NCBI GenBank assembly: GCA_023206055.1
Contig: CP065366.1
Coordinates: 744,001-808,000 of the forward strand
From: Vibrio cyclitrophicus
GTDB lineage: Bacteria > Pseudomonadota > Gammaproteobacteria > Enterobacterales > Vibrionaceae
Reading direction: 5' to 3'
DNA length: 64,000 nt
Shown here: positions 1 to 13,075 of the stretch, one piece after another
Layout of the letters: each line of letters opens with the position of its first letter
Position numbering within the stretch: the stretch's first letter is position 1
Notes under the pieces: generated by a model
Databases searched by the model: none
What the model was told of the DNA's origin: nothing
What the model saw: only the letters and a program-made list of their open reading frames with translations
Program-made: the position numbers and the translations under genes

Positions 1-87
1 TTCCACGCACCTGTGCCGAATGACATGGTTGTGATGGCTGAAGCGTTGCGTGTTGATGCTCGCGAAAACATAGAAGACGACATTTAA
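1..87 (+). CDS. rluD: RluD, 23S rRNA pseudouridine synthase (3' end only)
   Basis: Frame 1 is open from the window edge to a TAA at 85-87 and encodes the last 28 residues, beginning FHAPVPNDM and ending NIEDDI. This resembles the tail of RluD, which makes pseudouridines in helix 69 of 23S rRNA. The identification leans on context: rluD-pgeF-clpB is a conserved gammaproteobacterial order. The next gene starts 3 bp downstream, implying cotranscription. The catalytic domain lies outside the window. Confidence 0.7.
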   Translation, partial: FHAPVPNDMVVMAEALRVDARENIEDDI

Positions 88-89
88 TC

Positions 90-830
90 GTGTCAATGAT
101 CATCCCTGACTGGAATGCACCTCAAAACGTGAAGGCATTTGCTTCGACTCGTTTTGATGGCTTTTCTACAGGAGCTTATCAAGGGTTAAACCTCGGTATG
201 CACGTTGGGGATGATGCTTCGCTTGTTGAAAGCAATCGAGCGTGGCTAAAGCAACAATCTAAGATGCCCACTGCTCCGGTATGGCTAAATCAGACTCACT
301 CAACAGATGTCGTTACGGTTTTAGAACCTGTGGCGAATGTGCTTGATGCGGATGGTGCATTTACCACTGCAACGGGTGTTGTTTGTTCTGCGATGACAGC
401 CGATTGCTTACCGGTCATCCTTACCGATACCAAAGGCACTCAAGTTGCTGCAGTTCATGCCGGTTGGCGTGGTCTTGCTGGTGGTATTCTTGAAAATGCC
501 GTCGCAAAGTTCTCAAACCTAGATTCAGATAACTCGATCATTGCTTGGCTTGGCCCTGCAATTGGTAAAGATGCATTTGAAGTTGGCGACGATGTATTGG
601 ACGCTTTTGTTCGTTTTGACCCTCAGGCGAAATTAGCATTTCAAGCCAAAGCTGAACCGGGCAAGTGGCTAGCAAACATGTCTCAACTTGCGACTCAACG
701 ATTAATGAAAGTTGGCGTGACTTCGGTGACAGATTCAAATCTATGTACATACGCAGATTCAGATGCTTTCTATTCTTATCGTCGTGATGGTATTACTGGG
801 CGTCAGGCGACATTTATTTGGCTAGAGTAA
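90..830 (+). CDS. pgeF: Peptidoglycan editing factor PgeF (YfiH/LACC1 family)
   Basis: Protein of 246 residues from a GTG at 90, or 244 from the ATG at 96; E. coli YfiH has 243. Family motifs are visible: TADCLPV near residue 107, HAGWRGLAGG near residue 123 and FYSYRRDG near the C-terminus. Together they supply the Cys/His zinc site of the family. In E. coli PgeF keeps L-Ser-containing precursors out of murein; the wider family has purine nucleoside phosphorylase or polyphenol oxidase activity. It follows rluD by 2 bp, so it probably belongs to that operon. Confidence 0.92.
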   Translation: MSMIIPDWNAPQNVKAFASTRFDGFSTGAYQGLNLGMHVGDDASLVESNRAWLKQQSKMPTAPVWLNQTHSTDVVTVLEPVANVLDADGAFTTATGVVCSAMTADCLPVILTDTKGTQVAAVHAGWRGLAGGILENAVAKFSNLDSDNSIIAWLGPAIGKDAFEVGDDVLDAFVRFDPQAKLAFQAKAEPGKWLANMSQLATQRLMKVGVTSVTDSNLCTYADSDAFYSYRRDGITGRQATFIWLE

Positions 831-901
831 TCTCTGACTAGCGCAACCACTCATCCAGCTCATTTATATTTTCATATAAGCTCTATTCTTCATTCTTATC
901 C

Positions 902-930
902 CTTGAAAATCCGCGTTACCGTATCCATCT
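902..930 (+). promoter_or_regulatory. Sigma-32 (heat-shock) promoter of clpB
   Basis: CTTGAAA at 902-908 matches the sigma-32 -35 consensus. After a 14-nt spacer, ATCCATCT at 923-930 matches CCCCATnT at five of eight positions. The start codon of clpB lies about 40 bp downstream, with a strong AGGAAGG ribosome site. This is the expected control for a disaggregase gene. The call is by eye. Confidence 0.75.
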
Positions 931-972
931 TCTAACCATAAGATAAACATATCTAAGAGTAGGAAGGTTGGC

Positions 973-3546
973 ATGCGTCTCGATCGATTCACTAGTAAAT
1001 TCCAAATTGCGATATCTGATGCTCAGTCGCTCGCATTAGGTCGTGATCACCAATATATAGAACCTGTACACCTAATGGTGTCTTTGCTAAATCAAGATGG
1101 CAGTGCGATTCGTCCATTGCTCACCATGCTGAATATTGACGTGGTTCAATTGCGTTCTAAATTAAGCGAAATATTAGACCGAGTGCCAAAAGTTAGTGGT
1201 ATCGGTGGTGATGTTCAGCTCTCTAACGCAATGGGAACGCTATTCAATCTATGTGACAAGGTCGCGCAAAAGCGTCAAGACAGTTACATATCTTCAGAAG
1301 TATTCCTACTCGCTGCAATTGAAGACAAAGGTCCTTTAGGAAACTTACTTAAAGAGCTAGGTCTCAGTGAGCAAAAACTATCTCAAGCTATCGAGCAAGT
1401 TCGCGGTGGTCAAAAAGTTGATGACCCGAATGCGGAAGATAGACGCCAAGCATTAGAGAAGTTCACCATTGATCTGACTGAAAGAGCAGAGCAAGGCAAA
1501 CTCGATCCTGTGATCGGTCGTGATGATGAAATTCGTCGCACGATTCAAGTCCTTCAACGTCGAACTAAGAACAACCCTGTCATTATCGGTCAACCCGGCG
1601 TGGGTAAAACCGCGATTGTCGAAGGTTTGGCTCAGCGCATTATCAATAATGAAGTTCCTGAAGGCTTAAGAGGCCGACGAGTGCTTTCATTAGACATGGG
1701 CTCATTGGTAGCGGGTGCTAAGTATCGTGGTGAATTCGAAGAGCGTCTAAAATCGGTGCTTAATGAATTATCTAAAGAAGAAGGCAATGTCATTCTCTTT
1801 ATCGATGAAATTCATACGATGGTCGGTGCAGGTAAAGGCGAAGGCTCTATGGATGCGGGCAACATGCTGAAACCAGCATTAGCTCGTGGTGAACTGCATT
1901 GTGTCGGCGCAACAACGCTCGATGAATACCGACAATATATAGAGAAAGACCCTGCTTTAGAGCGTCGATTCCAAAAAGTGATCGTGGACGAACCAACCGT
2001 TGAAGACACAGTTGCGATTCTTCGAGGTTTGAAAGAGCGTTATGAACTTCACCATCATGTAGAAATTACCGACCCTGCTATCGTAGCGGCGGCAACGTTA
2101 TCTCACCGATACGTTTCAGACCGTCAGTTACCAGATAAGGCGATTGATCTGATTGATGAAGCGGCTTCGAGTATTCGAATGCAGATCGACTCAAAACCAG
2201 AGTCACTGGATAAGCTCGAGCGAAAAATCATTCAACTGAAGATCGAGCAGCAAGCTCTTACTAATGAAAATGACGAAGCCAGTGAAAAGAGGCTTCGCAC
2301 GCTGCAAAGTGAACTTTCTGAGAAAGAACGCGATTTTGCTGAACTTGAAGAAGTTTGGAACGCTGAAAAAGCGGCGTTGTCTGGCACACAACATATCAAG
2401 TCAGAGCTAGAACAAGCTCGGATGGATATGGATTTTGCACGACGTGCTGGTGACCTTAACCGTATGTCTGAATTGCAATATGGCCGAATCCCAGAATTGG
2501 AGAAGCAGTTAGATCTCGCGACTCAAGCTGAAATGCAAGAAATGACCCTGTTACGTAACAAGGTGACTGACGCTGAGATTGCCGATGTCCTTTCTAAGCA
2601 AACCGGCATCCCGGTTTCTAAAATGCTAGAAGCAGAGAAAGAGAAGCTTCTGAAAATGGAAGGTGTTCTGCATAAGCGGGTTATCGGTCAAGCGGAAGCG
2701 GTTGAAGTTGTGTCGAATGCAATTCGTCGTAGCCGTGCTGGTTTGTCTGATCCGAATAAGCCGATTGGTTCGTTCTTATTTTTAGGGCCAACTGGTGTCG
2801 GTAAAACGGAACTGTGTAAAACATTGGCGAACTTTATGTTCGATAGTGAAGATGCCATGGTGCGTATCGATATGTCTGAGTTTATGGAGAAACACTCTGT
2901 TGCTCGTTTAGTTGGTGCTCCTCCGGGTTATGTGGGTTATGAAGAAGGTGGGTACTTAACCGAAGCCGTTCGTCGAAAACCTTATTCTGTGATTCTGCTT
3001 GATGAGGTAGAGAAAGCTCACCCAGATGTTTTCAATATTCTATTGCAGGTTTTAGATGATGGGCGATTAACTGACGGACAAGGTCGCACCGTCGATTTTA
3101 GAAATACCGTGGTAATCATGACATCGAATCTAGGTTCAACCCGTATTCAAGAGAACTTCAATACATTGGATTACCAAGGGATTAAAAATGAGGTTATGGA
3201 AGTGGTGGGTAAACATTTCCGACCTGAGTTTTTGAACCGTGTTGATGAAAGTGTCGTGTTCCATCCATTAGGCCAAGAGCACATCGAATCAATTGCTGCT
3301 ATTCAGCTTGAGCATTTGAAAAAGCGAATGGAAGACAATGGGTATGAACTCGAAGTTTCAGAAAAAGCGCTCAAGCTAATCTCTCAAGTTGGTTTTGACC
3401 CTGTATATGGTGCAAGGCCTCTTAAAAGAGCAATTCAACAAACTGTAGAAAACCCATTAGCGAAAGCGATACTGGCTGGAAAAATAAATCCAGATAAGAA
3501 AGTGCAGCTATTAGTGAATAACGACCGAATTATTGCTCACCAATAA
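973..3546 (+). CDS. clpB: ClpB protein disaggregase
   Basis: Protein of 857 residues, the same length as E. coli ClpB. The Clp N domain spans about 1-145. AAA+ domain 1 has Walker A GQPGVGKT near 206 and Walker B LFIDEIH near 276. The long coiled-coil M domain (about 400-525) distinguishes ClpB from ClpA/ClpC. AAA+ domain 2 has GPTGVGKT near 606 and ILLDEVEKAH near 675. No ClpP-binding IGF loop is evident. It works with DnaK in the cytoplasm to extract polypeptides from aggregates. The ATG follows AGGAAGG and a sigma-32 promoter. Confidence 0.98.
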   Translation: MRLDRFTSKFQIAISDAQSLALGRDHQYIEPVHLMVSLLNQDGSAIRPLLTMLNIDVVQLRSKLSEILDRVPKVSGIGGDVQLSNAMGTLFNLCDKVAQKRQDSYISSEVFLLAAIEDKGPLGNLLKELGLSEQKLSQAIEQVRGGQKVDDPNAEDRRQALEKFTIDLTERAEQGKLDPVIGRDDEIRRTIQVLQRRTKNNPVIIGQPGVGKTAIVEGLAQRIINNEVPEGLRGRRVLSLDMGSLVAGAKYRGEFEERLKSVLNELSKEEGNVILFIDEIHTMVGAGKGEGSMDAGNMLKPALARGELHCVGATTLDEYRQYIEKDPALERRFQKVIVDEPTVEDTVAILRGLKERYELHHHVEITDPAIVAAATLSHRYVSDRQLPDKAIDLIDEAASSIRMQIDSKPESLDKLERKIIQLKIEQQALTNENDEASEKRLRTLQSELSEKERDFAELEEVWNAEKAALSGTQHIKSELEQARMDMDFARRAGDLNRMSELQYGRIPELEKQLDLATQAEMQEMTLLRNKVTDAEIADVLSKQTGIPVSKMLEAEKEKLLKMEGVLHKRVIGQAEAVEVVSNAIRRSRAGLSDPNKPIGSFLFLGPTGVGKTELCKTLANFMFDSEDAMVRIDMSEFMEKHSVARLVGAPPGYVGYEEGGYLTEAVRRKPYSVILLDEVEKAHPDVFNILLQVLDDGRLTDGQGRTVDFRNTVVIMTSNLGSTRIQENFNTLDYQGIKNEVMEVVGKHFRPEFLNRVDESVVFHPLGQEHIESIAAIQLEHLKKRMEDNGYELEVSEKALKLISQVGFDPVYGARPLKRAIQQTVENPLAKAILAGKINPDKKVQLLVNNDRIIAHQ

Positions 3547-3559
3547 TCAGACTATTAAC

Positions 3560-3604
3560 AATAGGTACGATTAGCCGAAATTAAGGCTTAATCGTACCTA
3601 TTTT
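3560..3604 (+). terminator. clpB terminator
   Basis: A 17-bp arm at 3560-3576 pairs with 3585-3602 with one bulged T. The loop is GAAATTAA and the arm ends in TTTT. It lies 14 bp past the clpB stop and insulates the rrn promoters. Confidence 0.85.
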
Positions 3605-3647
3605 GAACGCTTTGTGTGAATAGTGTCCGAACGATCGCCTGCGGCGG

Positions 3648-3702
3648 TTTTTTTTCGTTTTTGGTCTTGTGCAAAGGGAGATTCTCTCTATAATGCGCCT
3701 CC
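3648..3702 (+). promoter_or_regulatory. rrn promoter P1 with T-rich upstream element
   Basis: TTGTGC at 3667-3672, a 16-nt spacer and TATAAT at 3689-3694 are followed by a GC-rich discriminator (GCGCCTCC). That discriminator is typical of stringently controlled rRNA promoters. The T-tract at 3648-3662 could act as an UP element. A 4-bp GC stem (3636-3646) just before the T-tract might also act as a weak terminator. Confidence 0.75.
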
Positions 3703-3791
3703 GTTGCCAGGGATAACCAAGCGGTTTGAACTAAGTAATGAGACGACATTAAGCATTTAAGATGCTTTGAAAAATTAGCTGGAAAAAGTGT

Positions 3792-3827
3792 TTGACACTG
3801 GAACCCAATTCGCTAGAATGGCCGTCC
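3792..3827 (+). promoter_or_regulatory. rrn promoter P2
   Basis: Consensus TTGACA at 3792-3797, a 16-nt spacer and TAGAAT at 3814-3819, then the GC-rich discriminator GGCCGTCC. This second promoter, about 125 bp after P1, is the usual tandem arrangement of gammaproteobacterial rRNA operons. Confidence 0.8.
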
Positions 3828-3870
3828 ACTTAGAGAGGCTCCTTACTAAAAGGAACGCTCAATAAGTAAA

Positions 3871-3886
3871 GCTCTTTAACAATTTA
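3871..3886 (+). promoter_or_regulatory. rrn leader boxA antitermination site
   Basis: GCTCTTTAACAATTTA matches the boxA element bound by NusB/NusE. A second copy, GCTCTTTAACAATTT, begins at 5905 in the 16S-23S spacer. The two copies mark the rRNA antitermination system. Confidence 0.8.
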
Positions 3887-3914
3887 AACCTATCAATCTG
3901 TGTGGGCACTCGTT
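3883..3914 (+). other. 5' arm of the 16S processing stem
   Basis: The leader around 3883-3914 is nearly complementary to the spacer at about 5711-5745: CACACAGATTGAT in the spacer pairs with ATCAATCTGTGTG in the leader. The two arms flank 16S and would form the RNase III processing stem. The remaining leader (3915-4145) shows nothing else I recognise. Confidence 0.65.
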
Positions 3915-4145
3915 GATGAATATCAAAACGTTTTATCTTCCCTTTTTATTAAGAGAAGTAAAACAGATTCCTCGGAATCAACTTTGGTTTCAATGAACTG
4001 AGTGACCAATACGAATAACTACTTTCTCTTGTAGAAAGAAAGTATTTGGCACAGTCAATTCATTATCTTTCTGTTGGAAAGATAATAGCTTTAGAATTAC
4101 TTTTTGTAGTTTTGAAGTCAGTATTCATTGAGCCGACAAAATCTT

Positions 4146-5697
<1,552 letters not shown>

Positions 5698-5775
5698 TAC
5701 GAAGATACTTACGATGAGTGTCCACACAGATTGATTAGGTTTAGAAAAGTTAAGAGTAGAAATACTTTTCCAGAT

Positions 5776-5851
5776 GGGGCTATAGCTCAGCTGGGAGAGC
5801 GCCTCGCTGGCAGCGAGGAGGTCTGCGGTTCGATCCCGCATAGCTCCACCA
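5776..5851 (+). tRNA. tRNA-Ala(GGC)
   Basis: A 76-nt cloverleaf with acceptor GGGGCTA pairing with TAGCTCC, encoded CCA, anticodon loop CTGGCAG (anticodon GGC) and T-loop TTCGATC. It is the only tRNA in the 16S-23S spacer. It closely resembles the E. coli GGC alanine tRNA rather than the TGC species common in rrn spacers. Confidence 0.95.
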
Positions 5852-6151
5852 TCTTTAAGTGTTTTTATCTGAAAATATTTAAAAATGGTTTCGAAAGAAA
5901 TCTAGCTCTTTAACAATTTGGAAAGCTGACTGATTTGATTACTTACGAGTAATTCAAATCAAATTTAAAAGTTCTCAATGTTTATCTTTCATTAGATAAA
6001 CACAACAAACACATTCAAGTGTCTTGTATTCGAATCAAATTTATTTGATTCACAATTGAGTCCGGCAAACAGTTATCAAGAATTAACCCTTCTTGATGAC
6101 AACCAAAAACCTTGGTTAGTTGCCATACGCTAAGACCCTTTCGGGTTGTAT

Positions 6152-9046
<2,895 letters not shown>

Positions 9047-9177
9047 ACAACACCCAAGGGGTTTTGTGGACTCAGATGTACCAGACCTTGAATGAGTTTG
9101 AAGAGAAATACTTTTAAATACAGTTTTCCAGATTATTTTGCCTTCAGTTTTTAAAAACTGAAAGTAAAAGCAAAATT

Positions 9178-9297
9178 TGCTTGGCGACCATAGCATTGTG
9201 GACCCACCTGATTCCATGCCGAACTCAGAAGTGAAACACAATAGCGCCGATGGTAGTGTGGGGCTTCCCCATGTGAGAGTAGGACATCGCCAGGCTC
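9178..9297 (+). rRNA. rrf: 5S ribosomal RNA
   Basis: About 120 nt beginning TGCTTGGCGACCATAGC and ending GACATCGCCAGGCTC. The terminal sequences TTGGCGA and TCGCCAGG pair, and the CCGAACTCAGAAGTGAAAC loop is present. It lies about 130 bp after 23S in the same operon. Confidence 0.96.
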
Positions 9298-9376
9298 CAA
9301 ATTTATTTTCACTTTTCAAAAGTGAAGACAAAAAGTGTTATGAACGACTTGTCAGCGACGACAAGTAGTCCACTGC

Positions 9377-9453
9377 GGAGTGGTAGTTCAGTTGGTTAGA
9401 ATACCGGCCTGTCACGCCGGGGGTCGCGGGTTCGAGTCCCGTCCACTCCGCCA
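9377..9453 (+). tRNA. tRNA-Asp(GTC)
   Basis: A 77-nt cloverleaf with acceptor GGAGTGG/CCACTCC, discriminator G, encoded CCA, anticodon loop CTGTCAC (GTC) and T-loop TTCGAGT. It is a distal tRNA of the rRNA operon, as in other vibrios. Confidence 0.96.
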
Positions 9454-9487
9454 CTTATTCAGAGTTTCAGCTCTTTAAAACTGAAAT

Positions 9488-9564
<77 letters not shown>

Positions 9565-9570
9565 TATTTA

Positions 9571-9600
9571 AGGCTCTAGTCGAAAGACTAGAGCCTTTTT
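9571..9600 (+). terminator. rrn operon terminator
   Basis: AGGCTCTAGTC and GACTAGAGCCT form an 11-bp stem with a GAAA tetraloop, then TTTTT. It lies 6 bp after tRNA-Trp and is a strong intrinsic terminator. Confidence 0.93.
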
Positions 9601-9750
9601 GCTTTCTGGCGTCGAAATACTTCACAACCCCTTTCAGATTCTTCCATCTCAAATACCTCTTTGTTTATTCCCGAAAAGTTACCAATAATCGTCAACTATT
9701 CTCTAATCACGACTAGTATAAATAATATGCATTGCTCACTTGGAATTGGT

Positions 9751-10590
9751 ATGAGGTTATTTTGTGTATTAGTTGGGACTTTTTGTTCTTTTTTAGTGTC
9801 TGCAACTACTTGGGAAAAAGAGAAGACCCCCACGGTAAACTCAACCTCATCAATAGGAAGCTATGCCAACGGTTGTCTTGATGGCGCACAGGCCTTGCCA
9901 ATCGATGGGGTCGGCTATCAAATTATTCGCCCCCAAAGAGGACGTTATTATGGTCATACAGAGGCAATTCAGTTCATTGAAAGGCTAGGCATAACTACAA
10001 GTGAGCAACTCGATACCAACTTACTGGTAGGAGATATTTCTTTGCCTCGTGGCGGGCGCTTTTCATCTGGTCATTCAAGTCATCAAACAGGGCTAGATAT
10101 CGATATATGGTTAAGACTCACAAGCAATAGGCTTTCGGTGAATGAGCTTGCTGTTCCTAAGCCAGTGAGTGTCGTTGATCTTACTAACTACAAGCTTCGC
10201 AAATCAAATTGGACAGATGATCATTTTCAAGTGATCCGTTATGCCGCGAAAGATGAAAAAGTAGTGCGAATTTTTGTTCATCCCGTGATTAAGCAAGCTC
10301 TTTGTGACCGAGAAATCCCTGATGCAGATGATAGAGCTTGGCTCGGAAAAATCAGGCCTTGGTGGGGACATCATTCTCACTTCCACGTTCGTCTAAAGTG
10401 TCCTGAAGGCAGTTCAAACTGCATAGCTCAAGCAAGCCCTCCTAAGGGGGATGGCTGTGGGGATGAACTTGCAAGTTGGGCTCCAAAGACTGTTCCAGTT
10501 TCACCTCCCAAAAAAGTAGCGAAAAATAAGAAAAAGAAAAAAGTTAAAGTGATGCCAAGTCAGTGTTTGGCCTTGATATCGAATAAGTAA
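9751..10590 (+). CDS. mepA: Penicillin-insensitive murein endopeptidase MepA
   Basis: Periplasmic M74 metallopeptidase that cleaves the D-Ala-mDAP crosslink of murein. From the ATG at 9751 the product has 279 residues (E. coli 274), with signal peptide MRLFCVLVGTFCSFLVSA. In-frame ATG 9727 and TTG 9661 exist but would put extra residues before the signal peptide. Family landmarks are SIGSYANGC, the zinc-site motif SSHQTGLDIDIW and WWGHHSHFHVRL. Cysteines are conserved, and a lysine-rich linker precedes the C-terminal Cys segment. It appears monocistronic. The start choice is the weakest point. Confidence 0.92.
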   Translation: MRLFCVLVGTFCSFLVSATTWEKEKTPTVNSTSSIGSYANGCLDGAQALPIDGVGYQIIRPQRGRYYGHTEAIQFIERLGITTSEQLDTNLLVGDISLPRGGRFSSGHSSHQTGLDIDIWLRLTSNRLSVNELAVPKPVSVVDLTNYKLRKSNWTDDHFQVIRYAAKDEKVVRIFVHPVIKQALCDREIPDADDRAWLGKIRPWWGHHSHFHVRLKCPEGSSNCIAQASPPKGDGCGDELASWAPKTVPVSPPKKVAKNKKKKKVKVMPSQCLALISNK

Positions 10591-10611
10591 TCCTGTTCAT
10601 CTAGGCTTCTT

Positions 10612-10636
10612 ACAGTGGTAATGCCACTGGTTTTCT
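10612..10636 (+). terminator. Probable mepA terminator
   Basis: CAGTGG (10613-10618) and CCACTG (10624-10629) form a short stem with loop TAATG, followed by GTTTTCTT. It is weaker than the other terminators here. Confidence 0.5.
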
Positions 10637-10743
10637 TGACTCTAAAACTGGAGAAATATCACACTTTTGTCTAGAGTTTATAAACACGAGATTAAGAACA
10701 TCGTTTGATATTAATAAAACCTATAATGATATCAGTAAGGGCG

Positions 10744-10845
10744 ATGGCGAATTTGACAAGGTTTGGTCAGGGATTGAGTGTTTTTGGGGTGAAAGATGCG
10801 GCTTATATGCAGTATGCGAAATCAGAGTCTGATGCCCGTCGATAG
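10744..10845 (+). CDS. Possible 33-residue ORF before the hypothetical gene
   Basis: ATG 10744 to TAG 10843 encodes 33 residues beginning MANLTRFGQGLSVF and ending AKSESDARR. An in-frame ATG at 10726 would add six residues. TATAAT at 10722-10727 could be a -10 box but no good -35 is seen, and the AAGGG before the ATG is only 2 nt away. It ends 19 bp before the next gene. The amino-acid composition looks protein-like, but I do not recognise it. It could be a small protein, the remnant of a longer gene, or chance. Confidence 0.35.
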   Translation: MANLTRFGQGLSVFGVKDAAYMQYAKSESDARR

Positions 10846-10864
10846 ATAATTCAAGGATAAGACT

Positions 10865-11173
10865 ATGACTATGATTTGTGCAAAGGAATTTTCAGAATGG
10901 TTAAGACATAGATTCAGTGCAGAAAATTCAGGTATTTCTATTTCAAGAGACGACATTAATCACCTGACTGGTAGACAACGCTTAGACCCTAGTTTTGTTA
11001 ATGATGTCCATTATGAGTTGATGCAGTATGGAATGGCATTTGTGACAGATACCAGTAGGGAAAATTTCTATCTTATTCCCATCGCGCAATCGATAAATTG
11101 GCGAGAGAGACTTGAATATCAATTTGAAAAGGAGCTCTTTTGCAATATTTATCCAATCGGAAAATCAGGTTAA
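10865..11173 (+). CDS. Hypothetical protein, 102 residues
   Basis: ATG with a good AAGGA ribosome site 8 bp upstream, ending directly before a bidirectional terminator. The product is a soluble, charged protein starting MTMICAKEFSEWLRHRF, with no signal peptide, membrane segment or cysteine cluster. The line EFSEWLRHRFS...ISRDDINHLTGR hints at a small alpha-helical fold. I do not recognise a family. It may be cotranscribed with the short ORF before it. Confidence 0.7.
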   Translation: MTMICAKEFSEWLRHRFSAENSGISISRDDINHLTGRQRLDPSFVNDVHYELMQYGMAFVTDTSRENFYLIPIAQSINWRERLEYQFEKELFCNIYPIGKSG

Positions 11174-11215
11174 AAAAAAGGTTCAGCTTATAATAAGTTG
11201 AACCTTTTCTTTATT
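11173..11215. terminator. Bidirectional terminator between the hypothetical gene and yfhL
   Basis: AAAAGGTTCA and TGAACCTTTT arms enclose a further CTTA/TAAG pairing, with A-runs on the left and T-runs on the right. The genes converge here, so it can serve both strands. It overlaps the last codon of yfhL. Confidence 0.85.
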
Positions 11216-11468
11216 AGGTCAAGCCTTGAATAATGACAAATTTTTCTAGTAGCTCGTCATCAGATTCAATATGGTTTGGGTCAGTGATTATGCATTTTGT
11301 AATGGGGCACACTGACTGACATGTTGGCTTCTCATAGTGACCTTTACACTCAGTACATAAATCAGGATCGATTTCAAAGATACTGTCGCCCATCGTGATT
11401 GCGCCATTTGGGCATTCTGGGTCACACATATCGCAGTTTATGCACTTGTCAGTTATTAACAGAGCCAT
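11214..11468 (-). CDS. yfhL: YfhL family 2[4Fe-4S] ferredoxin
   Basis: Protein of 84 residues with an N-terminal CINCDMCDPECPNG motif (CxxCxxCxxxCP) and a second set, CTECKGHYEKPTCQSVCP, with a widened spacing, the usual YfhL pattern. It is a small electron carrier. It lies 32 bp after trhP on the same strand, so it may supply electrons to, or mature with, that tRNA hydroxylase. That link is inferred from the operon. E. coli keeps yfhL elsewhere. Confidence 0.92.
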   Translation of the reverse strand: MALLITDKCINCDMCDPECPNGAITMGDSIFEIDPDLCTECKGHYEKPTCQSVCPITKCIITDPNHIESDDELLEKFVIIQGLT

Positions 11469-11500
11469 TGCTTTATTCTCAGTAGAGTTTCTAAGTAAAG

Positions 11501-12919
11501 TTACTTACCTGAAGCGTTACGTGTATCTTGGCCTGCGCTCAAGTTACGCATTAACAAACCAAATTCTAGGTCAAGATCAGCAGGTACTGGAATAAAGACA
11601 AAGTGACCGTTACCTTTTGCGTCTTCTACTGGCTGAGATTTACGGTTCTCCATAACTTCTAATTTGAAAACGATGTTACCTTTTGGTGTCATCATTTCTA
11701 AGCTATCACCAACTAGGAATTTGTTCTTAACTTCGACTTCTGCTAAGTCGCCACGGCGATTACCAGTGAACTCACCAACAAACTGTTGAGTATCAGAAAT
11801 AGAGTAACCGTACTCGTAGTTTTGGTATGAGTCATGAGTATGACGACGAAGGAAGCCTTCAGTGTAGCCTCGGTGAGCTAGGCTCTCTAGCGTACCCATT
11901 AGGCTCTCATCAAATGGCTTACCTGCAACAGCATCATCGATAGCTTTACGGTAAACCTGTGCTGTACGTGCACAGTAGTAGAAAGACTTAGTACGACCTT
12001 CAATTTTCAGAGAGTGAACACCCATCTTCGTTAGGCGCTCAACGTGTTGGATTGCACGAAGGTCTTTTGAGTTCATGATGTAAGTACCATGCTCATCTTC
12101 AAACGCTGCCATTTTCTCTTCAGGTTTGTGTGATTCAGAAAGTAGAACGACTTCATCAGTTGGTTTACCAAGACCTAATGTGTTGTCTGGACGTTCGTCT
12201 TGAACTTCAATACCCTGAGTTTCGACTTCTTGAATAGCGACACCTGTAGGGTTTGCTTCCACGATCTGACCGTTTTCGTCTTCTTTCGCAGCTTCGGTTT
12301 TGTATTCCCAGCGACAAGCGTTAGTACAAGTACCTTGGTTTGGATCGCGTTTGTTCATGTAACCAGAAAGTAGGCAACGACCTGAGTAAGCCATGCATAG
12401 TGCACCGTGAACAAAGATCTCTAGCTCTGTTTCTGGGCAGTGTTCGCGAATCTCTTCAATCTCTTCAAGTGATAGCTCACGAGATAGGATCACACGCTCA
12501 ACGCCTTGAGTAGACCAGAATTTTACGGTCGCCCAGTTTACAGCATTGGCTTGAACGGAAAGGTGAATTGGCATTTCAGGGAATGATTCACGTACCATCA
12601 TGATAAGACCTGGGTCTGACATGATAAGAGCATCTGGGCCCATCTCAACAACAGGCTTAAGGTCGCGAATGAATGTTTTTAATTTAGAGTTGTGCGGCTG
12701 AATGTTACATACAACATATAACTTTTTGCCTTGAGCATGAGCTTCATCGATACCGATTTGTAGGTTTTCGTGATTGAACTCGTTGTTACGAACACGAAGG
12801 CTGTAACGTGGCTGGCCTGCATATACTGCATCTGCGCCGTAGGCGAATGCGTAACGCATGTTTTTAAGGCTTCCTGCCGGTGATAATAGTTCAGGTACAA
12901 ATGGTTTTTGTGTAGTCAT
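11501..12919 (-). CDS. trhP: TrhP (YegQ), tRNA 5-hydroxyuridine synthesis protein, U32 family
   Basis: Protein of 472 residues (E. coli YegQ about 453). The U32 signature is visible as EIFVHGALCMAYSGRCLLSG near residues 167-186, followed by CTNACRWEY. These cysteines probably hold an iron-sulfur cluster. In E. coli TrhP is needed for prephenate-dependent ho5U at wobble U34. It was formerly annotated as a collagenase-like peptidase. The C-terminal half (MNSKDLRAI onward) is also conserved. It is the first gene of a leftward operon with yfhL. The upstream gap 12920-13075 shows no other gene. Confidence 0.93.
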   Translation of the reverse strand: MTTQKPFVPELLSPAGSLKNMRYAFAYGADAVYAGQPRYSLRVRNNEFNHENLQIGIDEAHAQGKKLYVVCNIQPHNSKLKTFIRDLKPVVEMGPDALIMSDPGLIMMVRESFPEMPIHLSVQANAVNWATVKFWSTQGVERVILSRELSLEEIEEIREHCPETELEIFVHGALCMAYSGRCLLSGYMNKRDPNQGTCTNACRWEYKTEAAKEDENGQIVEANPTGVAIQEVETQGIEVQDERPDNTLGLGKPTDEVVLLSESHKPEEKMAAFEDEHGTYIMNSKDLRAIQHVERLTKMGVHSLKIEGRTKSFYYCARTAQVYRKAIDDAVAGKPFDESLMGTLESLAHRGYTEGFLRRHTHDSYQNYEYGYSISDTQQFVGEFTGNRRGDLAEVEVKNKFLVGDSLEMMTPKGNIVFKLEVMENRKSQPVEDAKGNGHFVFIPVPADLDLEFGLLMRNLSAGQDTRNASGK

Positions 12920-13075
12920 TGCTTTGTTCTCTAATCTGATCTCAAGTCAGGTTGATACCACCAAGTGATATCAAAGGGGCGCAAATTTTACGCTAAAACG
13001 AGTTTGGTTGATAGCCCTAAAGATAACAATGATATTAAGAAGCGAGTTGATAGGTATTGATAAGGGAGAGTAGGA

